Shown piece after piece: positions 1 to 8,840 of a stretch of DNA of 62,712 nt. The stretch's first letter is position 1, and every line of letters begins with the position of its first letter. Position numbers and translations under genes: made by a program. The notes beneath the pieces are model-generated. The model was not told the DNA's origin, did not search any database, and worked only from the letters and a program-made list of their open reading frames with translations. The DNA is taken from assembly GCA_012798535.1 (NCBI GenBank), contig JAAZMZ010000036.1, forward strand, positions 1 through 62,712. The letters are read 5' to 3'. The stretch is from Leptolinea sp. GTDB lineage: Bacteria > Chloroflexota > Anaerolineae > Anaerolineales > Anaerolineaceae.

Positions 1-871
1 CGAAGCTGTTTCCAAGATGGCTTCCCTCACCGGCTCCCTCTCCTCCTCCATCCAGCAGGTCGCCGGTAATGCCAACGCGGTTTCCGTGGAATCAAACAAC
101 GCCGCCACCGCCGCCCGTGAAGGTTCCACCACTGTGGCGGAAACCGTCCAGGGTATGGAAACCATCCGTGAGAAAGTCGGTTTCTCCGCTCAGAAGGTCC
201 AGGAGATGGGTAACCGTTCCGACCAGATCGGCGCCATCGTGGAGACCATCGATGATATCGCCTCCCAGACCAATCTGCTGGCTCTGAATGCCGCCATCGA
301 GGCGGCCCGCGCCGGAGAGCACGGCAAGGGCTTCGCCGTCGTCGCGGATGAGGTACGCAAGCTGGCCGAACGCTCCAGCTCGGCCACCAAGGAGATCGGC
401 GACCTCATCAAGGGTATCCAGATGACGGTGGCTGAAGCTGTCAGCGCCATGAATGAAAGCGCCTCCGAAGTCGAAACCGGCGCCGAACGGGCTTCCCGCG
501 CTGGAAATGCCCTGGAGAATATTTTGAAAGCTTCCGAAGCGGTGAATGAACAGGCTCAATTGGCCGCGGACGCCGTTTCGCAGATGGGCAGTCTGTCGAA
601 CGAACTGGTTGCCGCTGCCGACGATGTCTCCGCCATTGTCGAGGAGAACACTGCCGCCACCGAAGAAATGGCTGCCGGTTCCTCCGAGATCACCCAGGCC
701 ATCGACAATATCGCCTCGGTCAGCGAAGAGAACTCCGCTGCCGTGGAAGAGGTATCCGCCTCGGCCGAAGAGATGAGCGCCCAGGTGGAAGAGGTCACCG
801 CCTCCGCCCAGTCGCTCTCTGATATGGCCAATCTGCTTCAACAAACGGTGGACAAATTTAAACTAAGTTGA
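1..871 (+). CDS. Methyl-accepting chemotaxis protein, C-terminal part (5' cut by window edge)
   Basis: This is the cytoplasmic signalling end of a chemoreceptor, which controls the CheA kinase through CheW. The reading frame is open to the left edge (first whole codon at base 2), so the sensor, membrane and HAMP parts lie outside. About 290 residues are visible. The conserved hairpin tip reads [20 protein letters not shown] followed by [18 protein letters not shown]. On both sides are long Ala/Glu/Ser-rich heptad helices that carry the methylation region. There is no CheB/CheR-tethering pentapeptide at the C-terminus, which ends in DKFKLS. The ATG at base 17 is internal and is not the real start. 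The gene looks richer in GC than its neighbours. A bidirectional terminator follows directly. Confidence 0.95.
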   Translation, partial: EAVSKMASLTGSLSSSIQQVAGNANAVSVESNNAATAAREGSTTVAETVQGMETIREKVGFSAQKVQEMGNRSDQIGAIVETIDDIASQTNLLALNAAIEAARAGEHGKGFAVVADEVRKLAERSSSATKEIGDLIKGIQMTVAEAVSAMNESASEVETGAERASRAGNALENILKASEAVNEQAQLAADAVSQMGSLSNELVAAADDVSAIVEENTAATEEMAAGSSEITQAIDNIASVSEENSAAVEEVSASAEEMSAQVEEVTASAQSLSDMANLLQQTVDKFKLS

Positions 872-882
872 TTTCTGTTGAC

Positions 883-920
883 AAAAAAACTGCTGCCCTC
901 ATTCGGCAGCAGTTTTTTTT
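883..920. terminator. Bidirectional Rho-independent terminator
   Basis: Eight-base arms ctgctgcc and ggcagcag enclose a short loop. An A-run precedes the left arm and a T-run follows the right arm, so the hairpin can end both the chemoreceptor transcript (plus) and the tRNA-Ser transcript (minus). Confidence 0.85.
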
Positions 921-923
921 TAG

Positions 924-1009
924 CGGAGAGGGAGGGATTCGAACCCTCGATACCTTTCGGTATACGCGCTTTCCAAGCGCGCGCACTAGGCCAACTATGC
1001 GACCTCTCC
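924..1009 (-). tRNA. tRNA-Ser (anticodon GGA)
   Basis: Read on the minus strand, the 5' acceptor GGAGAGG pairs with CCTCTCC at the 3' end. The anticodon loop TTGGAAA sits on a GCGCG-type stem and gives anticodon GGA. A long variable arm (TACC...GGTA) is typical of class II serine tRNAs. The T-arm contains GTTCGAATC. CCA is not encoded. Length is about 86 nt. Confidence 0.95.
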
Positions 1010-1101
1010 AGCTCGAATTGCGACGGCTATTTTACCACAGGTTATCATTTCAGAAATCATCTCATTATAATTTTCGATGAATAATAACGTCTGCTGATTT
1101 C

Positions 1102-1130
1102 TTGTCTTTTCTGGGTAATGGCTTTATAAT
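1102..1130 (+). promoter_or_regulatory. Sigma-70-type promoter of tRNA-Val
   Basis: TTGTCT at 1102-1107 and TATAAT at 1125-1130 are 17 bases apart. The mature tRNA begins 14 bases after the -10 box, as expected for a short tRNA leader. Confidence 0.75.
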
Positions 1131-1143
1131 ACAAAAATAATCC

Positions 1144-1220
1144 GGGCGGATAGCTCAGTTGGTTAGAGCACACGGTTGACATCCGTGAGGTCGCAGGTTC
1201 GAGCCCTGTTTCGCCCACCA
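1144..1220 (+). tRNA. tRNA-Val (anticodon GAC)
   Basis: The acceptor GGGCGGA pairs with TTCGCCC. The D-arm is TAGCTCAGTTGGTTAGAGCA. The anticodon stem CACGG/CCGTG holds the loop TTGACAT, giving anticodon GAC. The T-arm is GCAGGTTCGAGCCCTGT. Discriminator A and CCA are encoded at 1217-1220. Length is 77 nt. Unlike the two other tRNA genes in this window, the CCA end is genomic. Confidence 0.96.
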
Positions 1221-1225
1221 GATCG

Positions 1226-1254
1226 CAGGTCACTTTCAGGTGACCTGTTTTATT
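1226..1254 (+). terminator. Terminator after tRNA-Val
   Basis: Arms caggtcac (1226-1233) and gtgacctg (1240-1247) are followed by ttttattt. The hairpin lies six bases after the CCA end of the tRNA. Confidence 0.8.
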
Positions 1255-1346
1255 TCAGGAACAAATTCCTCCATTTCTTCGTCATGTTATTGCGTTATAC
1301 AATTATTCTGTATCCATTGTACGGATGAGAAAAAGAGGGATCTGCA

Positions 1347-4300
1347 ATGACAAAATTATCTATGCTTTTTTCTTTCAGTATTATGCTGATCTTTTGTCTT
1401 GCTCTGGCAGCTGGCTGCTCTATGTTCCAGCCCAATCCGCCAGTTGAACTAGATGAACATCAAATACCTGTCGAAAATCAAGCAAACACTCCTGGAGAGC
1501 AATCCGCTATGGAAGAGAATGTGACACAACCTATGACTTTGGCCGAAGGCCAATCGCAGCCTCTTTCGGAAGAATCATTGCCCACTGCTGCCACCCAACC
1601 ATTGAAGGATGAAGAGATCGAAGCCATTCTATCGAGAATGCCAACCCTATCACCAGAAAGAACCGGTGCCAGTGATTTTAAACTCGCAGGGGGATTACTT
1701 CCTCCACCGCGCACCGGTGAAACTGTTCAGCAGCCTTTTCCCCCTGCTGCAACGGCAGAACCGATAATTGAAACCATAGCCGGGCCGCTGGAGGTTCTGC
1801 GTTTTTCCCCAGAGGGTGAAATTCCGGTGGCACCTTTTATCAGTGTCACCTTCAACCAGCCGATGGTTCCAATCACTACGCTGGCGGATCTGGCAAAAGA
1901 AGCCATTCCGATCACACTGCAACCCGATCTACCTGGTATATGGAGGTGGATTGGTACAAAAACTCTGACATTCAACTACGATTCTAAGCTGATCGACCGG
2001 CTGCCAAAGTCGACAATCTATACTGTCACGATCCCGGCCGGAATAAAGTCGCAAACCGGTGGTACTCTGGAAAAGGCTGTCAGCTGGAAATTCACTACCC
2101 CAACCGTCAGGCTTGTTAAAAAGTACCCCGAAAATATCAGCCAACCACCAGATCCAAAAATATTCCTGGCGTTTGACCAGCGCATCGATCCGGCTGCCGT
2201 TATCAAGACCATCACACTGACCGCCGATGGAAAATCCGTTCCCATCCTTCTTTCCACTAAAACGGATTGGCAGAAAAATAATGCTGTCAGCCGATTAGCA
2301 GAAAATGCCGGCGAAGACCGCTGGATGGTCATCCAGCCCGAAACTCCCCTGCCGCTGGCATCCAATGTACAGGTCACGATCGGCCCGGATACTCCATCAG
2401 CGGAAGGTCCCTTGAAAACCGCTGAAACTCAATCCTTCAATTTTCATACTTATTCGCCCCTGAAAGTGGACGAACACGGCTGTACCTGGGGTGGAGAGAT
2501 CTGCCGTCCATTGACACCTTTATTCATACGATTCAATAATCCACTTGATCCAAAAACCTTTCAGGAAGGCATGTTGAAAATATCGCCTGAACCGACCGAT
2601 GTTACTGCCAATGCGGTTGGTCAGGTTATCACTATACAGGGAGAAACCAGAGGTCGGACAACATACACCGTAACGCTGAGTCCCGATATTCAGGATATTT
2701 ACGGGCAAAAACTGGCAAAGAACCAGAGCCTGACATTTAAGATCGACCCGGCAGAAAAAGTCTTGACCGGTCCAAATCAGATATTTATCACTCTTGATCC
2801 GGCATCTGGCGATCCGACCGTTTCAGTGTATTCCATCAATTACAGCAAACTTGATGTACAGGTCTTCCGTGTAGAACCCGCGGATTGGCCGGCTTATCTG
2901 ACTTATCTGCAGAATTATCAGCGTACAGATAAATCAGCCAGGCTACCGGGTAAGAGAGTATTCGACGATACCGTGGATATCAAATCAACGGCGGATACTT
3001 TGACCGAGACCGGAATTAAGCTAAAACCCTATCTTATTGAAAAATCAGGCCAATTCATTGTGATTGTAAAACCACATCTCGGATTGTTTGAAAAAGAAGA
3101 ATACCGGCGGACGATCCATGTCTGGGCGCAGGTGACCCGAATTGGCCTTGACGCGATGGTCGATCAAGGAAAAATGACAGCCTGGACGACAGATCTTCTT
3201 GACGGAACTCCTTTAGAGGGAGTGCACATTTCATCCGATGGAAAGGTGATTGATACAAAAACCGGAGAAGCCGGACTTATAACGTTTGATATCCCTTCCG
3301 GAGCTTCGTATCTCACAGCCGCTTTAGGGGATGATCTGTCTATCCTGCCGCGCTCAACTCATTACTGGGGAAATGAGACATGGAATCCTTCCCCGGTGAC
3401 TGACGAATTGCGCTGGTATGTTTTTGATGACCGCCAGATATACAAACCGGGAGAAGAAATCCACATCAAGGGTTGGATGCGCCGCGTGGGTGGACCACAA
3501 ACCGGCGATGTGGAGCTTGTGGGTGACAATGTATCCGAAATAAATTATCAGGTCATCGAACCGCAGGGTAATGAGATCGGAAATGGACGGATAAAAGTCA
3601 ATCCACTGGGTGGATTTGACCTGGCATTCACCATTCCCACCGGAACCAATCTGGGGAGCGCGCAAATCATCCTGAATGCTTCCGGGAAAATGAGCTTTCT
3701 ATCGAACACGAGCACAGTGCATACCTTCCAAATCCAGGAATTCCGCCGTCCCGAGTTCGAAGTCACTGCCCGCAACGAAACCTCAGGGCCATTTTTCGCG
3801 GGTGAATCGGGAACGGCGGTCGTGGAAGCCAAATATTACGCTGGAGGTGCACTGCCCAACGCCGAAGTTACCTGGCAGGTAACTTCCACCCCGGGAAGCT
3901 ACAATCCGCCCAACTGGCCCGATTTTACCTTCGGTTACTGGACGCCCTGGTGGATCAACCGCTCCTATTCTGAAGATGGATATCCCGATTCTTTCGCAGG
4001 TTCATCGGGTAATATGGAAACCTTCTCGGGGAAAACAGATGCATCAGGCACGCATTACCTCAAGATCAACTTCGAGAAGAAACAGGATGGACGGCCGGTG
4101 AGTATTTCAGCACAGGCCACGGTGATGGATGTAAATCGGCAAGCCTGGACAGGTTCAACGAATATGCTGGTTCATCCCGCTGATCTATACATCGGGCTGC
4201 GTAGCGATCATTACTTTGTAGAAAAAGGTACTCCGCTGCAAATCGATTTTATAGTCACAGACATCGACGGAAAAGCTGTGGAAGATCGTTCAGTAAGCCT

Positions 4301-7300
4301 GCAAGCAGCCCGGTTGGAATGGAAATTTGTGGAAGGCCGCTGGACTGAAGTGGAAAAAGATATTCAGAAATGCGATCAACCCTCACGACTTGAGCCTGTT
4401 ACCTGTTCATTCGAAACCCCCGTCGGTGGATCCTACCGCATAACGGCTGAAATCCGGGATAAAAAAGGGCGTCTGAATAAAACCGAATTGACTCGCTGGG
4501 TAAGCGGTGGAAAACGCCCACCAGCCCGAAAGGTCGAGCAGGAAGAACTCACCCTTATACCCGATAAAGAAACCTACCAGCCCGGTGATATCGCCCGGAT
4601 TCTGGTGCAGTCGCCATTTTCACCGGCTGACGGGGTTATGACGATCAGCCGCAGCGGCATCCTGTATTCCGAGCCGTTCCACATTGATGAAGGTACGATC
4701 ACGCTGCAGGTCCCGATTACAGAAGCGCATATTCCCAATTTGAATGTGCAGGTTGGTGTGGCCGGAAGCGCTCCCCGTCTGGATGATAACGGTGAAGTTT
4801 TGAAAGATGTTCCCGATCGCCCGGCATTTGCCACAGGCGAATTGAATTTGAATATTCCTCCTCTGCAGCGAGAACTCAACCTGACGGCCATTCCGGTCGA
4901 ACCAGAAACAGAACCCGGAAAAGAAACTACTGTGCAGGTTACTTTAAAGGATAATCAGGGAAATCCGGTCAGGGATGCGGAAGTCTCTGTAGTCGTCGTG
5001 GATGAAGCCATTCTGGCCTTGAGCAGCTATTCGCTGGCAGATCCTATATCCATCTTCTACGCCGATCGTCCTTCCGGATTTACCAGTTTCTACAGTCGGT
5101 CCAATATCATTCTGGCAGACCCACTAGCACTGGCACAGGACGCCTCGTTAATGGTGCAGGAAAAATCAATAGCGGAAGATAAAGCCTTTTTCGGTGGTGC
5201 CCCCATGTCCACCTCCGCTATGATGATGGCCGCTCCGGCCATGGAAGCACCCCCGGCACCCAGGCAGGCGGCTGCCCAACCCATACGGATTCGATCGGAC
5301 TTCAATCCGTTGGCGGCTTTTTCCCCTTCTGTGATGACAGATGCTGCCGGCAAATCTAGTATCCCCGTAAAACTGCCGGATAACCTAACGCGCTATCGCG
5401 TCATGGCTGTGGCCGTCGATAACAGTGGTCGACGTTTTGGTATTTCTGAAACAAATCTGGTCGCCCGCCTGCCATTGATGGTCCGTCCATCTGCTCCCCG
5501 CTTCCTGAATTTCGGTGACCGTTTTGAACTGCCGGTTGTTCTGCAGAACCAGACCGACGCCGATTTGACCACCGAGATTGCCATCCGGGCTTCCAACCTG
5601 CAATTCACGGCAGATCATGGATACCGGGTCATAATCCCGGCCCGAGATCGTGTTGAAGTCCGTTTCCCGGCAAATACCCTTTCAGCCGGAACAGTACAAT
5701 TCCAGGTGGCGGCTGTCAGCGGCCCATTCAGTGACGCTGCCTCAATCTCTCTGCCGGTGTATACGCCGGCCACAACAGAGGATTTCGCCACCTACGGTGT
5801 GCTGGATGAAGGCACGCTTTTTCAGCCGGTAGGTTCTCCTTCGGATGTCTATCCGCAATTTGGTAGCCTGGAGATATCCACCTCATCCACAGCGTTACAG
5901 GCGTTGACAGACGCTGTCATCTATCTGGTCTCCTATCCTTTTGAGTGCAGTGAACAATTATCTTCCCGTATTCTGGGTGTGGCCGCACTTCGTGATGTAC
6001 TGACGGCCTTCCAGTCTAAAGATTTGCCTTCACCCGAAGCGTTGCACGAGGCCGTGCAGCGCGATATCACCCGGCTGCAGGGAATGCAGAACAATGACGG
6101 CGGCCTGCCGTACTGGCGGCACGGTGAAGAATCCATCCCGTTCAATACGATCCATGCGGCTCATGCCTTGCAGCGTGCAAAATTGAAGGGATTTTCCGTT
6201 CCACAGGATATGCTGACTTCTCTCCTGACTTACCTGCAGCAAATCGAATCCCATTTTCCCAACTATTACAGCACACGCACTCGCCAGGTGCTCACGGCGT
6301 ATGCCCTGTATGTCCGTGAATTGATGGGAGACAAAGACACAACCCGAGCCGCTTCTTTGCTGGATGAAGCCGGGATGGACAATCTTCCTCTGGATGCCAT
6401 CGGCTGGTTGTGGAAAGTGATGCTCGATTCGCCTGAACAGATGGGCAAAGTAGACGCTATCCGCAACTATGTGGGGAACCGGGTGGTCGAAACAGCCGGT
6501 GCGGCCAATTTCGCCACCACATACGATGACCAGAATTACCTGCTGCTTGGATCCAATCGCCGCACAGATGCCATCCTTTTGGAAGCTCTGATGTTGGATA
6601 ATCCACAATCTGACCTTATCCCAAAAGTGGTCAATGGTTTGCTCGCTCACAGGGTGAAAGGCCGCTGGAGTAACACACAGGAAAATGTCTTTGTTCTGCT
6701 CACGCTGGATCAATATTTCAATACCTATGAAGCTCAAACACCAGAATTTGTTGCAAAAATCTGGCTGGGAGAAACCTACGCCGGCAGTCACCAGTTCAAT
6801 GGAAGAACAACAGAGCGGCAGGAGACAGACATTCCCATGAAGGTACTGGTAGAGCAGATCCCGCAGGGTGAAAGCCGCGATCTGATCGTGAGCAAGGAGG
6901 GAACCGGACGGCTGTATTACCGTCTCGGATTGAACTATGCGTCGGTCAGCCTTTCTCAAAACGCGCTCGATATGGGGTTTGTCGTCCAACGTAGTTATGA
7001 AGCTGTGGATTCACCGGATGATGTCCACCGTGATCCGGACGGTACCTGGCATATCAAAGCCGGAGCGAAGGTCAAGATTCATCTGACGCTGGTTGCGGAT
7101 AACCGCCGTTATCATGTGGCGCTGGTGGATCCACTGCCCGCCGGTCTGGAAATCATTAATCCTTCTCTGGCTGTCACTGGCACAGAAGGCCAGACAAAAG
7201 GATCACAGGTTCCCCGTTACGGATGGTGGTGGCATTGGAACTGGTTCGAACACCAGAACCTGCGCGACGAACGCGCTGAAGTTTTCACCACACTACTCTG

Positions 7301-7439
7301 GGATGGTGTGTATGAATACACCTATGTTGCCCGCGCCACATCCCCCGGGCAATTTATCGTTCCACCGGCGAAAGCCGAGGAGATGTATTCCCCCGAGGTG
7401 TTCGGCCGCAGTGCCAGTGATGCAGTGATCGTGGAGTAA
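1347..7439 (+). CDS. Large bacterial alpha-2-macroglobulin-like lipoprotein with thioester
   Basis: The 2030-residue protein begins with a lipoprotein signal peptide whose lipobox is LAAGC, so it should be anchored to the cell surface. The internal thioester motif CSEQ is present with the reactive Cys at about residue 1534, which places it among thioester-forming protease-trapping macroglobulins. Next come the all-helical thioester domain (LQGMQNNDGGLPYW) and a C-terminal receptor-like beta domain. Repeated MG-type beta domains fill the N-terminal half. A Met/Ala/Pro-rich stretch around residues 1275-1318 is a good candidate for the protease bait region. It is longer than the roughly 1650 residues of E. 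coli YfhM because of extra N-terminal domains. No pbpC-like partner lies nearby. A protective anti-protease role is inferred from the family. Confidence 0.93.
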   Translation: MTKLSMLFSFSIMLIFCLALAAGCSMFQPNPPVELDEHQIPVENQANTPGEQSAMEENVTQPMTLAEGQSQPLSEESLPTAATQPLKDEEIEAILSRMPTLSPERTGASDFKLAGGLLPPPRTGETVQQPFPPAATAEPIIETIAGPLEVLRFSPEGEIPVAPFISVTFNQPMVPITTLADLAKEAIPITLQPDLPGIWRWIGTKTLTFNYDSKLIDRLPKSTIYTVTIPAGIKSQTGGTLEKAVSWKFTTPTVRLVKKYPENISQPPDPKIFLAFDQRIDPAAVIKTITLTADGKSVPILLSTKTDWQKNNAVSRLAENAGEDRWMVIQPETPLPLASNVQVTIGPDTPSAEGPLKTAETQSFNFHTYSPLKVDEHGCTWGGEICRPLTPLFIRFNNPLDPKTFQEGMLKISPEPTDVTANAVGQVITIQGETRGRTTYTVTLSPDIQDIYGQKLAKNQSLTFKIDPAEKVLTGPNQIFITLDPASGDPTVSVYSINYSKLDVQVFRVEPADWPAYLTYLQNYQRTDKSARLPGKRVFDDTVDIKSTADTLTETGIKLKPYLIEKSGQFIVIVKPHLGLFEKEEYRRTIHVWAQVTRIGLDAMVDQGKMTAWTTDLLDGTPLEGVHISSDGKVIDTKTGEAGLITFDIPSGASYLTAALGDDLSILPRSTHYWGNETWNPSPVTDELRWYVFDDRQIYKPGEEIHIKGWMRRVGGPQTGDVELVGDNVSEINYQVIEPQGNEIGNGRIKVNPLGGFDLAFTIPTGTNLGSAQIILNASGKMSFLSNTSTVHTFQIQEFRRPEFEVTARNETSGPFFAGESGTAVVEAKYYAGGALPNAEVTWQVTSTPGSYNPPNWPDFTFGYWTPWWINRSYSEDGYPDSFAGSSGNMETFSGKTDASGTHYLKINFEKKQDGRPVSISAQATVMDVNRQAWTGSTNMLVHPADLYIGLRSDHYFVEKGTPLQIDFIVTDIDGKAVEDRSVSLQAARLEWKFVEGRWTEVEKDIQKCDQPSRLEPVTCSFETPVGGSYRITAEIRDKKGRLNKTELTRWVSGGKRPPARKVEQEELTLIPDKETYQPGDIARILVQSPFSPADGVMTISRSGILYSEPFHIDEGTITLQVPITEAHIPNLNVQVGVAGSAPRLDDNGEVLKDVPDRPAFATGELNLNIPPLQRELNLTAIPVEPETEPGKETTVQVTLKDNQGNPVRDAEVSVVVVDEAILALSSYSLADPISIFYADRPSGFTSFYSRSNIILADPLALAQDASLMVQEKSIAEDKAFFGGAPMSTSAMMMAAPAMEAPPAPRQAAAQPIRIRSDFNPLAAFSPSVMTDAAGKSSIPVKLPDNLTRYRVMAVAVDNSGRRFGISETNLVARLPLMVRPSAPRFLNFGDRFELPVVLQNQTDADLTTEIAIRASNLQFTADHGYRVIIPARDRVEVRFPANTLSAGTVQFQVAAVSGPFSDAASISLPVYTPATTEDFATYGVLDEGTLFQPVGSPSDVYPQFGSLEISTSSTALQALTDAVIYLVSYPFECSEQLSSRILGVAALRDVLTAFQSKDLPSPEALHEAVQRDITRLQGMQNNDGGLPYWRHGEESIPFNTIHAAHALQRAKLKGFSVPQDMLTSLLTYLQQIESHFPNYYSTRTRQVLTAYALYVRELMGDKDTTRAASLLDEAGMDNLPLDAIGWLWKVMLDSPEQMGKVDAIRNYVGNRVVETAGAANFATTYDDQNYLLLGSNRRTDAILLEALMLDNPQSDLIPKVVNGLLAHRVKGRWSNTQENVFVLLTLDQYFNTYEAQTPEFVAKIWLGETYAGSHQFNGRTTERQETDIPMKVLVEQIPQGESRDLIVSKEGTGRLYYRLGLNYASVSLSQNALDMGFVVQRSYEAVDSPDDVHRDPDGTWHIKAGAKVKIHLTLVADNRRYHVALVDPLPAGLEIINPSLAVTGTEGQTKGSQVPRYGWWWHWNWFEHQNLRDERAEVFTTLLWDGVYEYTYVARATSPGQFIVPPAKAEEMYSPEVFGRSASDAVIVE

Positions 7440-7496
7440 TATCTCTTCCCTGAAAGATCGTTTCTTATTTCTTCAGGCTTCCACAGTTATTCACAT

Positions 7497-7527
7497 GCTC
7501 TGCATCGCCAGAATAGCGATGCAGAGC
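7497..7527 (+). other. Perfect 12-bp hairpin downstream of the macroglobulin gene
   Basis: Arms gctctgcatcgc (7497-7508) and gcgatgcagagc (7516-7527) flank a 7-base loop. No T-run follows. It may be a weak terminator or an mRNA 3'-end stabilising structure in the gap between two plus-strand genes. Nothing else was recognised in 7440-7644. Confidence 0.55.
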
Positions 7528-7644
7528 GTAATATCAGGTATGTCCAATACGCAGATCATTGTTATCTCGTCATAATCAGCGGTCATAATTTGCTATAATA
7601 TTGTGTTAGTAAAATCACGCAATAAAACAGGACCTCGAACCACC

Positions 7645-8439
7645 ATGAAAAAGAACCTGATTCTTCCAATTCTTTTCGTAATTATTTCCGCAGGTTGCGG
7701 ACCTCAGCCAACACCTGCCCAACCCACAGAGGATATCAATGCCATCGTTGGCACGATGATGGCCACAACGTTGACCGCCATCGCTCCAACCCCGGTTCCT
7801 CCGACCAATACTCCCCCGCCCGAACCAACCGCCGTTCCTACACAACCAGGAACATTAATGGAAGAATTTGGTGCAGGCTTTACCTATCCAGATCCGGATT
7901 GGTTAGCTCCGGTCGAGGCGTCACTGGTAAAACACAAATATGAAGTTGCAGCTGTTCCGGATGCCCTGCGGTATGTACTTCAGGAATCGGAGACCTATCT
8001 TTACACTTTCAATAAAAGAGAAATGCCGGCTGATGTAGCCATCGAGACTACTTATTTAAATCTGGAAAGATCATCAGAACCTGCCCTTGTTTGCAGGGTA
8101 GATCCTGCCACGCAAACGAAGTGGTACGAATTTAGAATTGTCCCGTATGAAAATGCGGGTACGATTTATTATTTTGAACGCCAGGATGTATATCACAATC
8201 CATATACTCGGCTTGCGTATGCGAAATTAACAGTCGAACTATTCAGAGACAAAGAAAATCGTTTACTGGCGACCTGTAAAGGAAATAAACTGACCTTAAA
8301 TCTAAACGGCCAGGATGTTGTAAGCGCAGAGGATACCCGATTACCCGGTGGCGGCTTAATAGGAATGGGTGGTGTTACCCATTCAAAAGTCCCGGTAACC
8401 ATGGATTTCCAATATATTAATGTTCAACCGCCACAGTAG
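7645..8439 (+). CDS. Lipoprotein with Thr/Pro linker and jelly-roll-like C-terminal domain
   Basis: The ATG at 7645 gives MKKNLILPILFVIISAGC, a classic lipoprotein signal with lipobox ISAGC. This is better than the in-frame start 42 bases upstream, which would add a charged non-signal extension. The product is 264 residues. After the lipid Cys comes a short segment with TTLTAIAP and then a Pro/Thr-rich spacer. From about residue 70 on, a beta-rich region (EFRIVPYENAGTIYYF, KLTLNLNGQDVV, IGMGG) resembles the concanavalin/DUF1080-type sandwich fold. No catalytic residues could be assigned, so binding of a carbohydrate or other ligand at the cell surface is only a guess. The N-terminal layout is shared with the lipoprotein at 29342-30520. 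Confidence 0.8.
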   Translation: MKKNLILPILFVIISAGCGPQPTPAQPTEDINAIVGTMMATTLTAIAPTPVPPTNTPPPEPTAVPTQPGTLMEEFGAGFTYPDPDWLAPVEASLVKHKYEVAAVPDALRYVLQESETYLYTFNKREMPADVAIETTYLNLERSSEPALVCRVDPATQTKWYEFRIVPYENAGTIYYFERQDVYHNPYTRLAYAKLTVELFRDKENRLLATCKGNKLTLNLNGQDVVSAEDTRLPGGGLIGMGGVTHSKVPVTMDFQYINVQPPQ

Positions 8440-8469
8440 ATTTAGTTTTCCGATAATAACCGAAAAACA

Positions 8470-8502
8470 AAAAAAGCATTACAGATTTTGTAATGCTTTT
8501 TT
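8470..8502. terminator. Bidirectional terminator between convergent genes
   Basis: Arms aaaaagcattac and gtaatgcttttt enclose a short loop, with A- and T-runs on the outside. It can end the lipoprotein transcript (plus) and the pilin transcript (minus). Confidence 0.85.
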
Positions 8503-8521
8503 CTATAACATCTCAAATCAT

Positions 8522-8668
8522 CTAAATATTATTGATCACATTATTGTAAGCTGCATTTACCCAGGGAGCAAACAACGGGAGCAAGACAACCACAATTAAG
8601 ACGACCAGAACAAAAATTAGTGCATATTCAACAAGGCCTTGCCCCTTTTCACGTACGTGAAAATACAT
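8522..8668 (-). CDS. Flp/Fap-type (type IVb) pilin-like small protein
   Basis: The 48-residue ORF reads MYFHVREKGQGLVEYALIFV and then a hydrophobic stretch VLVVLIVVVLLPLF. This matches the Flp pilin signature: a short basic leader, G-Q-G-L-V-E-Y with the invariant Glu five residues after the likely prepilin cleavage Gly, and a single hydrophobic helix. The family normally has 50-60 residues, so this is a short member. A strong ribosome binding site (AGGAGG) precedes the ATG. Flp pilins are exported by the Tad machinery and form adhesive bundles. No prepilin peptidase, TadA ATPase or secretin is in this window, so it is an orphan here. Confidence 0.85.
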   Translation of the reverse strand: MYFHVREKGQGLVEYALIFVLVVLIVVVLLPLFAPWVNAAYNNVINNI

Positions 8669-8840
8669 CCCTTCCCTCCTTTCTAAAAGCGGAGTGAATT
8701 GTTTCTACTATAACTTTTACCGCTTTTTTTAAAATAAGGTATAAAAACAGGATTAATATTCAGTACGTCTTTAACATACAACTTTGCAAGGTTCTTAGCA
8801 ATTCAGCTATCAAAAATGTAAAGACTTCAATTGACAATGA

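Noticed and set aside
92..844. Long open frame antisense to the chemoreceptor
   Set aside because: Low-complexity Gly/Asp/Leu mirror of a heptad-repeat coding strand; no ribosome site and no family.
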